From NCBI GenBank assembly GCA_036675505.1, contig JAKFEW010000115.1, forward strand, positions 1 through 46,655: 46,655 nt of DNA, in the 5' to 3' direction. A program made the translations under genes and the position numbers. Positions 30,574 to 38,302 of this stretch are shown one piece after another; the stretch's first letter is position 1, and the number at the start of each line of letters is the position of its first letter. Under the pieces are notes generated by a model. The model saw nothing but the letters and a program-made list of their open reading frames with translations, was not told where the DNA came from and did no database searches. Source of the stretch: JAKFEW01 sp036675505. GTDB taxonomy: Bacteria; Cyanobacteriota; Sericytochromatia; S15B-MN24; JAQBPE01.

Positions 30574-31350
30574 GTTCGGGAAACGCAGGCCCAGTCTCAT
30601 TGTCGGCGGCGTGGCCGCCGGCCCGCCCGCATCCAGCACGGCCTGCTCGAGCTGCTTCCGGTCGAAGTTGTTCGAGGTGTCGTTCTTGCGGCCGAGCGGC
30701 ACCGCCACGTCGCGGTGGCGCGTGACCCGGTCCCAGCCCACCTTGTGGTTGGTCATCAGGTAGGCCATCAGCTTGCCGAGCGCGGCGTATTCCAAAGCGG
30801 GGTAATCATCCTTCTCGTCGCCGAGGTTGCAGATCTCGATGCCGATCGAGAAATCGTTCACGGACTCGCGATCGCCGTACTTCGATCGGCCTGCATGCCA
30901 GGAGGCCACGTCGTCGGGCACGCACTGCACGATCGTGCCGTCCTTGCCGACGACGTAGTGCGCGCTCACCTTTGAAGAGGGCTTGGCGAAGAACATCGCG
31001 TTGCGCTGGGCGTCGGCCGGGCTCGCGGTGTGGTGCAGCACGATCGCCGTGATGTCGGTCGCGCCGCCGGGCCTGTCGTTGCGGTTCGGCGAGGCGATCT
31101 CGAGCATCGCGGGCTTGTCCGGCGCTGCCGGCACGCGCAAGGCCGCGCGGGCCTTCAGGCCGGCGATCGGCGCGTTCGGATCGATGCGGCGGGCCACCGC
31201 GGCGTCGCAGGGCTCGTCGGCCTGGTCGGCATGGGCCGCCAGCTGAGCCGCGGAGCGCACGGGGGCGCCGGGCAGGGGGCCTTTGCCGCAACCCGCCGCC
31301 AGCGTGGCGAGGGAGAGGACGAGGGGAAGCAAGTTGAGACGCGACGCCAT
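30565..31350 (-). CDS. N-acetylmuramoyl-L-alanine amidase (Amidase_2), lipoprotein
   Basis: A 261-residue peptidoglycan hydrolase cutting the bond between N-acetylmuramate and L-Ala. The signal peptide has lipobox AAGC (Cys21). The amidase-2/PGRP-like domain spans about 90-235: 'ITAIVLHHTA' (first Zn His), 'SAHYVVGKDGTIVQCVPDD', 'WHAGRS', 'FSIGIEICN' (Glu) and 'VTRHRDVAVPLGRK' (second Zn His). It resembles AmpD/AmiD; the lipid anchor and exported location fit AmiD-type cell-wall turnover. The ATG at 31350 follows GGAGA. The next gene downstream is the subtilase lipoprotein. Confidence 0.92.
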   Translation of the reverse strand: MASRLNLLPLVLSLATLAAGCGKGPLPGAPVRSAAQLAAHADQADEPCDAAVARRIDPNAPIAGLKARAALRVPAAPDKPAMLEIASPNRNDRPGGATDITAIVLHHTASPADAQRNAMFFAKPSSKVSAHYVVGKDGTIVQCVPDDVASWHAGRSKYGDRESVNDFSIGIEICNLGDEKDDYPALEYAALGKLMAYLMTNHKVGWDRVTRHRDVAVPLGRKNDTSNNFDRKQLEQAVLDAGGPAATPPTMRLGLRFPNFN

Positions 31351-31404
31351 TGTAGGTCTCCGACAAAGTAAAGGGCTCGTAAAGGTTCGAGAATGATAAC
31401 AGCC

Positions 31405-31428
31405 GACGGCCGCCCGGAGGCGGCCGTC
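31405..31428 (-). terminator. Strong GC hairpin after the 69-residue gene
   Basis: GACGGCCGCC (31405-31414) and GGCGGCCGTC (31419-31428) form a perfect 10-bp stem with a 4-nt loop. It lies between the small gene at 31469-31678 and the amidase gene, both minus. There is no real U-tract, so it may be a weak terminator or an mRNA-stabilising structure. A 7-bp dyad, CCTTTAA/TTAAAGG, lies just upstream (about 31450-31475). Confidence 0.4.
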
Positions 31429-31468
31429 AACGTACATTTCAAGAGGATTTAAAGGATTTGATGAACCT

Positions 31469-31678
31469 TTAATGATCCGGCTCGTCGGGCACCAGTTCGG
31501 CGGCTGCCTCGGAAGCCTGGCGCAGCAGGGCCTCGCGCGCTTCGGGCGGCAGCGTGTCGAGCAGGGCTTCGATCTGCGTGCCGAGGCGGCCCACGGCGGC
31601 GGCGATCGTACGCATGGCGTCGCTTTCGGCGATCAGGCCGTTGCGCAGGGCTTCGTATTGCTCGTCCGGTCCAGGCAT
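31469..31678 (-). CDS. Small acidic helical protein, 69 residues
   Basis: A short soluble protein, almost entirely helical and acidic ('AESDAMRTIAAAVGRLGTQI', 'PPEAREALLRQASEAAAEL'), with no signal or membrane segment. The ATG at 31678 has GGCGGAGG upstream, and a TACAAT lies 19 nt before the start. It is divergent from the RNA methyltransferase gene, sharing a 51-bp intergenic region with overlapping -10 elements. No family recognised; it could be a small dimerising helical bundle. Confidence 0.65.
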   Translation of the reverse strand: MPGPDEQYEALRNGLIAESDAMRTIAAAVGRLGTQIEALLDTLPPEAREALLRQASEAAAELVPDEPDH

Positions 31679-31693
31679 GGCGGCACCTCCGCC

Positions 31694-31702
31694 TACATTG
31701 TA
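31694..31702. promoter_or_regulatory. Overlapping divergent -10 elements
   Basis: TACATTGTA reads as TACATT on the plus strand (31694-31699, for the RNA methyltransferase) and as TACAAT on the minus strand (31702-31697, for the 69-residue gene). The two promoters overlap and could not be occupied together. Confidence 0.4.
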
Positions 31703-31729
31703 ACCTGTGCCTGGGAGGACCACGGAACC

Positions 31730-32872
31730 TTGAAACGCATCGAACTGATCGCAACGGCGGCCTTCGGGCTCGAGTCCCAGGTGGCCTGGGAGCTCAAGAG
31801 CCTGGGCTACGAGGACCAGATGGTCGACCAGGGGCGCGGCGTGCGCTTCCACGGGGACCTGGCGGCGATCGCCCGCGCCAACTTGTGGCTGCGCTGCGCG
31901 GACCGCGTCCAGCTGGTCGTCGGCGAGTTCCCGGCGCGCACCTTCGACGAGCTGTACGACGCCGTGCGCGCCCTGCCGTGGGCCGAGCTGGTCGTGCGCG
32001 ACGCCGCGTTGCCGGTCGACGGCAAGTCGGTCAAGTCGACCCTGAGCTCCGTGCCGGCGGTCCAGCGCATCACCAAGAAGGCGATCGTCGATGCGCTCAT
32101 GGCGAAGCATGGCGTGAACGAGCTGCCCGAGACCGGCGCGCGCCACCTGATCCAGGTCGCGATTCGCGAAGACATCGCCACGATCACGCTCGACACCACG
32201 GGTGATGGCCTCCACAAGCGCGGCTACCGCGACCTCGTCGCGGCCGCGCCGCTCAAGGAGACGCTCGCGGCCGGGCTGGTCACGCTGGCCCGCTGGCGCC
32301 CGGGCATTCCATTCGCGGATCCGCTCTGCGGCTCCGGCACGATCCCGATCGAGGCGGCCATGTTCGGCCTCGACATCGCGCCGGGCTTCCAGCGCCACTT
32401 CGACGCCGAGGCCTTCGGCTTCCTGCCGGCCGGCGCCTGGCGCGAGGCCCGCGCCGAGGCGCGCGATCGTGCCAGGCGGGATCGCGACGTGGTGATCCTG
32501 GGCTCGGACATCGATCCGAAGGTGATCGCGCTGGCGGAACGGCACGCGCGACGGGCCGGCGTGGAGAAGCATGTCCGCTTCGAGGTGGCCCCGGTGACGC
32601 GCTTCGCGCCCCCGGGCGAGTACGGGATCGTGGTGACGAACCCACCCTACGGCGAGCGCATCGGCGAGGAGCGCGAGGTGGAGCAGCTGTACGCCGAGAT
32701 GGGCGAGGCCTTCGCGAGGCTGCCGACCTGGAGTTTCCATGTGCTCACGGCGTACGAGCCGTTCGAGCGGTTCTTCGGGAAGGTGGCGACGAAGAAGCGG
32801 AAGATCTACAACGGCAAGCTGCGCTGTGACCTGTTCCAGTACCTCGGCCCGCGCCGCCCCAGAGCCACCTGA
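31730..32872 (+). CDS. THUMP-domain class I RNA methyltransferase (RlmL/YpsC-like)
   Basis: A 380-residue COG0116-type enzyme likely methylating 23S rRNA (RlmL-N/YpsC group). The N-terminal ferredoxin-like and THUMP part opens with 'ELIATAAFGLESQVAWEL' and includes 'VAIREDIATITLDTTGDGLH'. 'HKRGYRDLVAAAPLKETLA' leads into the UPF0020 methyltransferase domain: 'FADPLCGSGTIPIEAA' (SAM loop), 'GSDIDPKVIALAERHA' and catalytic 'VVTNPPYGERIGEE' (NPPY, N-methylation). The TTG at 31730 is supported by GGAGG 11 bases upstream and by the conserved start. It converges on the next gene with 16 bp between stops. Confidence 0.92.
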   Translation: MKRIELIATAAFGLESQVAWELKSLGYEDQMVDQGRGVRFHGDLAAIARANLWLRCADRVQLVVGEFPARTFDELYDAVRALPWAELVVRDAALPVDGKSVKSTLSSVPAVQRITKKAIVDALMAKHGVNELPETGARHLIQVAIREDIATITLDTTGDGLHKRGYRDLVAAAPLKETLAAGLVTLARWRPGIPFADPLCGSGTIPIEAAMFGLDIAPGFQRHFDAEAFGFLPAGAWREARAEARDRARRDRDVVILGSDIDPKVIALAERHARRAGVEKHVRFEVAPVTRFAPPGEYGIVVTNPPYGERIGEEREVEQLYAEMGEAFARLPTWSFHVLTAYEPFERFFGKVATKKRKIYNGKLRCDLFQYLGPRRPRAT

Positions 32873-32888
32873 CACCGGTCCCTGAACG

Positions 32889-33455
32889 CTAGGGCTCGGG
32901 GGCGACGCCGGCGGCCTTTCCGTCGGCCGCCACCGTCACCTCGACCCGCGTCGGCTCGCCGGCTTTCACCTCGACGACCGGGGTCGCGATCACCACGCCG
33001 CCCGCGATCGTCAGCTCCAGCGTGTAGCGACCCGGCGCGAGCGCGAGGGTGAACCGGCCGTCGACCTCCGGGGTGACGAGCGCGCCGGGCTGACCGGCCG
33101 CCTCAGGCACCGCCGAGACCCGCGTCGCGGTCGCGCCCGTGATGCGGCCTTCCAGCCGCCCCGGAGCGCTATCCGGCATCATGCCCGCCGCGCCGCTGGT
33201 CACGCCGGCCGTGGCCGAAGCGGCCGGCAACGTCGTCGCCATGGGTTCCGTGGCCGCGGGCGCCGGCGAGGCCAGCGCGGTATCGGTCGTCGGGCGCTTC
33301 GTGTCCGGCGCCGCCACCCGGCCGCTCGCGCCCGGCGGGCCGATCGGAGGGGTGTCGGGCTGAGGCAGGAGGCAGCCACCCAGCGTGAGGACGACCAGCG
33401 GCGCCAGCCACGCGGCGAAGCCGCGGCGGACGATGGTCAACTTCGGTGCGCGCAT
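32889..33455 (-). CDS. Lipoprotein with C-terminal carboxypeptidase-regulatory-like domain
   Basis: A 188-residue exported protein. The signal peptide has lipobox LGGC (Cys28). Residues 30-110 are a low-complexity Ala/Pro/Thr linker. The C-terminal 75 residues ('GRLEGRITGATATRVSAVP', 'DGRFTLALAPGRYTLELTI', then 'PVVEVKAGEPTRVEVTV') look like one CarboxypepD_reg-type beta-sandwich, often a structural or carbohydrate-linked module. The ATG at 33455 follows AGGAGG eight bases upstream, which excludes the longer in-frame start at 33593. It is divergent from another lipoprotein gene. Confidence 0.75.
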   Translation of the reverse strand: MRAPKLTIVRRGFAAWLAPLVVLTLGGCLLPQPDTPPIGPPGASGRVAAPDTKRPTTDTALASPAPAATEPMATTLPAASATAGVTSGAAGMMPDSAPGRLEGRITGATATRVSAVPEAAGQPGALVTPEVDGRFTLALAPGRYTLELTIAGGVVIATPVVEVKAGEPTRVEVTVAADGKAAGVAPEP

Positions 33456-33560
33456 CGATGAGTCCTCCTGGTCGACCCGACGACCTCGAAACCGGCGCGG
33501 TTCCCTGGACATCCGAACGAGCCATCGTTGATCGCGGCCTGGAATCTCTGGGGCATCCCC

Positions 33561-33636
33561 TTGACAGTCAGGCCCAACATCCTTAGTATACATGAATAGT
33601 AAACAGAAAACAAGTACTTGTTATATTGTTTTCTGT
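33561..33636 (+). promoter_or_regulatory. Promoter and AT-rich leader with two overlapping dyads
   Basis: TTGACA (33561-33566), a 17-bp spacer and TAGTAT (33584-33589) form one of the best promoters in the window. Just downstream, ACAGAAAACAA (33603-33613) pairs with TTGTTTTCTGT (33626-33636). Inside this, AACAAGTACTTGTT (33609-33622) is a perfect palindrome. The two foldings share bases and exclude each other. The gene at 33720 follows. Confidence 0.6.
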
Positions 33637-33719
33637 ATTGGTTTCTTCTGTATACCCGGCCCGCCCCGCCACCACGGCGAGCGCCCGGGACGGCCGCAGG
33701 CCGGGAAAGGAGTCCACCC

Positions 33720-34907
33720 ATGCGGTTTCCTCACTTCTTCACGAGCCTCGCGCTCGCCGTCGCCCTGGCCGGTTGCCAGGCCCAGGGCCTGGTCGGCGTC
33801 GGCGCAGGCGGCGCGACGCCCGGAGCTGGCCAATCGGCCGCGAAGCCCGCACCGACCGCTGCCTTGACAAGCAAGCTAGGCGCGTTCGAGTTCAGGCCGC
33901 TCTCGGCCGACGCGGCCGCGCAGCTCGCCGGCCGCGCGAGCGGCGCGAAGCCCGAGGCTGCGGCCGCACCGATGGCCACAGCGGCCGACAGCCGCGCCGG
34001 CGGCAAGATCGCCGCAGGGGCCGCGATGTCCATCCTGCCAGGCTCTCCCTACTCGCACGGCACGTACTTCTCGGGGCCCTACGGCCCCATGAAGCTCGAG
34101 AGCGCGACCGAAGCCAAAGGGCCCGGCTCGACCGGCGGCTGGGCCGAGATCAAGACCCAGGTGGTCGCCCCCGTCCTCGCGGACTGGACCATGGACGCCC
34201 GGCTGATCGCCTCGCACGGCATGCTCGACGCGGACGGCAACACCGCCCAGGGCGAGGAGCAATGGCCGGGCGAGCTCGGCTGGCGGGCCACCTACGCCGC
34301 GCCGAGCAGGAACGAGGTGCTCGAGTTCCATGTCACGGCCGCGGGCTCCACGGTCACGCGCCTGCGCTGGACGCCGATCGACCTGAACCTCGACGCCGCC
34401 GGCATCGACGCCAGGGCCGCCCTCGCCACCATCGGCGCGGCGCTCAGGGACGCGAACGCCCGGAGCGAAGAGGACAAGCTCGGCTACGACTACTTCTTCG
34501 GCAAGGATGGCGCGGGTCGCGTCGGCATCTTCGACGGCGGGTCCGGCGCGGTCGCCGTGGCGGTCGCGGGGCCCGCGGTCTCAGGGCCCGCGTTCGCGCC
34601 TCCCACCCCGATGCCGTCGCCGAACCCCGTGTACGAGCTCACGGCCGGCGGGCGCTGGAACGCCAGCCTCAACGCGATCGGCGATCAGGTCGTCTGGGAG
34701 CTCTTCTTCAACCCGGGCGAGAAGGCCTGGCAGCCGCCGACCGACGGCTGGTCGCTCGACCCGTCGGCTTACGGCATGGTCGACGCCCGCACCGGCGCGC
34801 TGATCCGCTTCCGTCGCCCCACCCGCTACTACGTCGCTTTCCCGACCGAGAGCCCCCAGCCGCGTCCGATGACGAAGCCGGCGGTGCTCCCGGCCGACGC
34901 CAGGTAG
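33720..34907 (+). CDS. Large lipoprotein of unknown function
   Basis: A 395-residue exported protein with lipobox LAGC (Cys19), an Ala/Gly/Pro-rich region to about residue 100 and a folded C-terminal 290 residues containing several Trp/Tyr-rich strands ('GSPYSHGTYFSGPYGP', 'EEQWPGELGWRATYAAPSRN', 'VVWELFFNPGEKAWQPPTDG'). The last segment ('AYGMVDARTGALIRF') resembles a PepSY-like strand ('vDa.tG.v') and may indicate such a domain. The ATG at 33720 follows AAAGGAG. Its strong promoter and dyad-rich leader suggest regulated, substantial expression. It converges on the FAD-Rieske gene with 3 bp between stops. Confidence 0.75.
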   Translation: MRFPHFFTSLALAVALAGCQAQGLVGVGAGGATPGAGQSAAKPAPTAALTSKLGAFEFRPLSADAAAQLAGRASGAKPEAAAAPMATAADSRAGGKIAAGAAMSILPGSPYSHGTYFSGPYGPMKLESATEAKGPGSTGGWAEIKTQVVAPVLADWTMDARLIASHGMLDADGNTAQGEEQWPGELGWRATYAAPSRNEVLEFHVTAAGSTVTRLRWTPIDLNLDAAGIDARAALATIGAALRDANARSEEDKLGYDYFFGKDGAGRVGIFDGGSGAVAVAVAGPAVSGPAFAPPTPMPSPNPVYELTAGGRWNASLNAIGDQVVWELFFNPGEKAWQPPTDGWSLDPSAYGMVDARTGALIRFRRPTRYYVAFPTESPQPRPMTKPAVLPADAR

Positions 34908-34910
34908 ACC

Positions 34911-36458
34911 CTAACCGCCGGTCCCGGCCTTCAGGTTCTTCATCGCCCGGCAGGGCGGTAGGGCCTGGATGGCCGGGCCGTTTATCACGGCGCCGTCGGT
35001 CATGAAGCGCGAGCCATGGCAGGGGCAGTCCCAGGTCTTTTCGGCACCGTTCCAGTGCACGACGCAGCCCATATGGGTGCAGACGGCCTGGACCATGTGC
35101 AGCTTGCCGTCGTCGTCACGCGAGGCGGCGACCTTCTCGCCATCCATCGACACGACCGCGCCCTCGCCCGGTGCCAGGCCGTCGACCGTATCCCGCTCGG
35201 CGGGTCCCAGGCGATCACGCAGGTAGTACGCCGGGTACGCGAGGTTCTCGGTCACGAAGGTGATCGCGCCGGCGCGCAGGTTCACGCGGCCGGGGTCGAA
35301 GACCGCGAGGTCCGGCCGCTCGAGGCCGAGGATGCGGTCGGCGATCGCCACCCCCGCGAACGTGCCCATCGTCATCCCGTTGCCGCTGAAGCCCGTCGCC
35401 ACCCAGGCCTTCTGTAGCTCAGGCGCCGCGCCGATGAACGGGGCGCCGTCCACCGGCTCGAGCCACTGGCCGCTCCAGCGCCAGGCCTGGTTGTGGGGGG
35501 TCCGCCCGAGCACGCCCTCGACATACGCGATCAGGCGCCCATAGGCCGCCTCGGGGTCGCCCTGGCCAGTGCGGTGGTCCTCGCCACCCACGATCAACAG
35601 GTCGTGATCGCCGGCTGGCGTAAGGCGCCAGTAATGATAGGGATCGGCGGTGTCCCAGGCGAGCGCGTCGCCGAAAGCGCCGTGCGCGATGCGCCAGGCC
35701 ACCGCGTAGGTCTGGTAGGCGGGCACGCGGGTCGCGTAGAACCTGTCGTGGATGGGTTGGTGGGTGGCGAAGACGAGGTGTTCCGCCGTCACCACGTGGC
35801 CGCCCGCCGTGACGCGCCACGGCTCGCCGGCTTCGCCGCCGGTCCAGGCGCCTACGTGGGTGTGGATGGCGACGAAGCTGCCCTCGCCCGGGATGGCCTG
35901 CGCGAGCGGCAGCAGGTACTTGCGCGGGTGGAAGCGGGCCTGGTTCGCGAGCCGCATCGCGCCATGGCGCATCGGCGGGAACGGGGCGTCGTCGACGACG
36001 TCGGCGACGAAGCCGAGCTCGCGGGCGAGCTTCGCCTCTTCTTCCAGGCGATCGCGGTCCTCGGGCCGCAGCGCGAAGAAGTAGCCGGGCACCCGCTGGA
36101 AGTCGGCGTCGATCGACGCCTCGCGGCACGTCGCCTCGATGTGGTCGATCGCCATGCGTCCGGCGTCCCACACCGCGCGCGCGCCGCCCCGACCGAAGGC
36201 GCGCACCAGCCGGTCGAGCCCGGTATCGAAGGCCTCGGTCAGGTGGGCGGTGGTATGGCCTGTCTCGGCGACGGCCACGTCGTGTTGCTCCAGCACCGCC
36301 ACGCGCTTGCCCGCCCGCTTGAGCCGGTAGGCGGTGGTCAGGCCCGTGATGCCCGCGCCGATGACGACGACGTCGACCTGCCTGTCGCCATCGAGCGGCG
36401 CAAACCGGGGGCGTCGCGTCGATGCGATCCAGTAGGACTGATGCGTCGCGTGTCCCAT
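34911..36458 (-). CDS. FAD-dependent oxidoreductase with C-terminal Rieske domain
   Basis: A 515-residue protein. Residues about 28-400 are a DAO-type FAD domain: 'VDVVVIGAGITGLTTAYRL' (Rossmann loop), 'VAVLEQHDVAVAETGHTTAH', and 'WVATGFSGNGMTMGTFAGV' at the end. The last 90 residues hold a Rieske [2Fe-2S] site with 'CTHMGC' and 'CPCHGSRF' (Cys-x-His and Cys-x2-His ligands, linked by the extra Cys pair). Similar two-domain proteins occur in many bacteria, but their substrates are unknown. No signal peptide, so it is cytoplasmic. The ATG at 36458 follows AGGAGG. Confidence 0.9.
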   Translation of the reverse strand: MGHATHQSYWIASTRRPRFAPLDGDRQVDVVVIGAGITGLTTAYRLKRAGKRVAVLEQHDVAVAETGHTTAHLTEAFDTGLDRLVRAFGRGGARAVWDAGRMAIDHIEATCREASIDADFQRVPGYFFALRPEDRDRLEEEAKLARELGFVADVVDDAPFPPMRHGAMRLANQARFHPRKYLLPLAQAIPGEGSFVAIHTHVGAWTGGEAGEPWRVTAGGHVVTAEHLVFATHQPIHDRFYATRVPAYQTYAVAWRIAHGAFGDALAWDTADPYHYWRLTPAGDHDLLIVGGEDHRTGQGDPEAAYGRLIAYVEGVLGRTPHNQAWRWSGQWLEPVDGAPFIGAAPELQKAWVATGFSGNGMTMGTFAGVAIADRILGLERPDLAVFDPGRVNLRAGAITFVTENLAYPAYYLRDRLGPAERDTVDGLAPGEGAVVSMDGEKVAASRDDDGKLHMVQAVCTHMGCVVHWNGAEKTWDCPCHGSRFMTDGAVINGPAIQALPPCRAMKNLKAGTGG

Positions 36459-36772
36459 TGTTCCTCCTTCCGCCTTGCGCGCCCATGGTAGGTCGGCCCA
36501 CGGGGGCGACCTATGGCCGAGCGAGAGATGGAAAGCTGCCCGCAATGCTCGACCCCCCGGCGGTCGCCGGGGGGTCAAGCGGGAGGAGGAAGGAGGAGGA
36601 AGAAGGAGGACGGAAAAATGTCTCGATAAAGCTGGAAACCCGCTTCATCTGAAAGTCTTGGCCGATTTGGGCCTGTCTTCAGAATACTGCTGGAGAGGGG
36701 TTCTGTGCAACACAACTTTTGTAAAATGACCGTAAAGTTATATGAAGTCCGCAAGGCGCCCAGCGCCCGACG
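36459..36772 (-). promoter_or_regulatory. 314-bp intergenic region: promoter and structured leader of the FAD-Rieske gene
   Basis: No gene is seen. On the minus strand TTGCAC (36710-36705), an 18-bp spacer and TATTCT (36686-36681) form a promoter. The implied leader of about 215 nt has a pyrimidine tract with repeated CCUCC (36613-36581). Next comes a perfect 12-bp hairpin (36551-36576) whose arms match the terminator at 7192 but lack a U-tract. Last is AGGAGG (36468-36463) before the ATG. The CCUCC repeats could pair with that ribosome binding site. Bases 36711-36772 are AT-rich. Confidence 0.5.
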
Positions 36773-38062
36773 TCACGGGCTACCAGAATGCGCCTGCGGC
36801 GTCGAAGGCAAGATACGCAATCGCTCGCGGATCGCGTCCACCACGGCTGCCGCGGCGCCCGGGCTGCCCATCACCTGGTGCAGCGCGAGCTTGACCTCTC
36901 GCCGCGCCAGCGGGTCGGCCACGAGCGCGGCCACCGCCTCGGCGAGGTCCTCGGGCGAGAACAGCCCGACGAGTTCGGGCGTGACCATCCGGCCGGCCCG
37001 CTGGTTCGGCAACGCCACCAGCGGCTTGCGCGCCATGAACCGGCGGGCGAGCATCCGCATCAGCGCGCGGCCGACCACGGGCACGCTGCCGATGCGGCCG
37101 GCCAGCCCGTCGATCGGGATCTCCTCCGGCTTGTGGAGCGGCAGCGCCACCACCATGGGCACACCCAGGATCGCGAGCTCCGCCGTGTTCGTGCCGGGCA
37201 CCGTCAGCGCGACATCCGCCACGGCCAGCCCTTCGAGGTGGAGGCCGGGCGACAGCACGCGGACCCGTGCGCCGCCGGGCGTCAGGATCCAGTCGACGCC
37301 GTCTTCGGCCACCAAGCTGCCACCGACGCCGCCGGTGGCGAGGCGCCAGGCCGGATTCTCGACCGCGTCGGCCAGCTGCTCACGCGGCGTGAAGGGCGAG
37401 CGGTGCAGCACGATTTGCAAAGCCGGGTCGCGCGCCTGCAACAGCTCGGCCACCCGCAAGAAGAGCGGCGTGACCCAACGCACCTTGAACGGCTTCGATC
37501 CCGGCAAGAGCCCGAGCACGGCGCTGTCGGGCCGCAGCCCGAGGCGGCGGCGCGTCGCGACGGGGTCCGCCGCCTGGCCGACGGCATCGACCATCAGGTT
37601 GCCGACCAGCCGCACCTGGTCGTCCTTCACGCGTGCGCCGCGGAGCGCCAGGAAGGTGTTGCGGTCGCTCGCCAGGAACTGGCTGACCAGGCGGCGCCAG
37701 CGCGCCTGGCCATCGGAGTAGATGAGCACGGGGAAGCGGGTGCGCGTCCCGAGCAGCACGGCGAACAGCTGGTCGCCTCCGAGAAACAGCACCACGCCCC
37801 GATCGGCAGGTTCCCAGCCAGCCGGCCGCCGGCCGGCGAGGAGGTAGCGCATGGTCTCGCGCGGCGACCAGACCGAGGGCGCCTCGGGCCAGCGCGCCAC
37901 AGCGGCGGCCTCCTGCCCGCTCGCGTACGGGCAGGGGACGAGGGCCACAGTGACCCGCGCTTCGGGCAACTCGGTCCGCAGGCGGGCCACGACGGGCCGC
38001 GCCCAGGCCGCCAGCTCGCCCGGGCCGTTGCTGATGATCAGGATTTCGTACTTCACGTTCAT
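36773..38062 (-). CDS. Lipid-A-disaccharide synthase-related protein
   Basis: A 429-residue glycosyltransferase-like protein of the LpxB-related family described from Cyanobacteria and Deinococcus. Features: N-terminal 'ILIISNGPGELAAWARPV', 'GVVLFLGGDQLFAVLLG', 'VLGLLPGSKPFKVRW' (LpxB-like 'LLPGSR' loop) and 'VALTVPGTNTAELAILGVP' (sugar-nucleotide binding). The usual LpxB 'SGTATLE' is replaced by 'PGTNTAEL', as in that subfamily, so lipid A synthesis is not implied. The ATG at 38062 begins the conserved strand, but no ribosome binding site is visible. The substrate is unknown. Confidence 0.82.
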   Translation of the reverse strand: MNVKYEILIISNGPGELAAWARPVVARLRTELPEARVTVALVPCPYASGQEAAAVARWPEAPSVWSPRETMRYLLAGRRPAGWEPADRGVVLFLGGDQLFAVLLGTRTRFPVLIYSDGQARWRRLVSQFLASDRNTFLALRGARVKDDQVRLVGNLMVDAVGQAADPVATRRRLGLRPDSAVLGLLPGSKPFKVRWVTPLFLRVAELLQARDPALQIVLHRSPFTPREQLADAVENPAWRLATGGVGGSLVAEDGVDWILTPGGARVRVLSPGLHLEGLAVADVALTVPGTNTAELAILGVPMVVALPLHKPEEIPIDGLAGRIGSVPVVGRALMRMLARRFMARKPLVALPNQRAGRMVTPELVGLFSPEDLAEAVAALVADPLARREVKLALHQVMGSPGAAAAVVDAIRERLRILPSTPQAHSGSP

Positions 38063-38226
38063 CGACGAGTATGGGCTTTGGCCGTGATTGCCGGCCGCGG
38101 CCAATCGGATTTGGTCGCGTTGGCCGGGACGCCGGCGCCGAACCAAGTGTAGCCTCGATCTCGGCCCCCGTAAAGGGCTTCGGGCGAGGCGGCCGCCGCT
38201 GGCTTGCTGGCCGAGTTTACATTCCG

Positions 38227-38235
38227 TGATATACT
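38227..38235 (+). promoter_or_regulatory. Extended -10 element TGATATACT
   Basis: TGA-TATACT lies 67 nt before the ATG at 38303. TTGCTG is 20 bp upstream, a long spacer, so the extended -10 probably dominates. Confidence 0.5.
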
Positions 38236-38302
38236 TGCCCGACGATCGTGTAAGTCGCCCGCGGCGACGATTCCGGCCGTGGCAGGAAGGAGGATTATCG
38301 CG

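Noticed and set aside
36551..36576. Intrinsic terminator of the LpxB-related gene
   Set aside because: It has no U-tract on either strand and lies about 200 bp downstream of that gene, beyond a good promoter for the next gene.
36773..38062. True lipid-A-disaccharide synthase LpxB
   Set aside because: The characteristic LpxB motif SGTATLE is replaced by PGTNTAEL and no lpxA, lpxC or lpxD genes are near; the related-protein family fits better.
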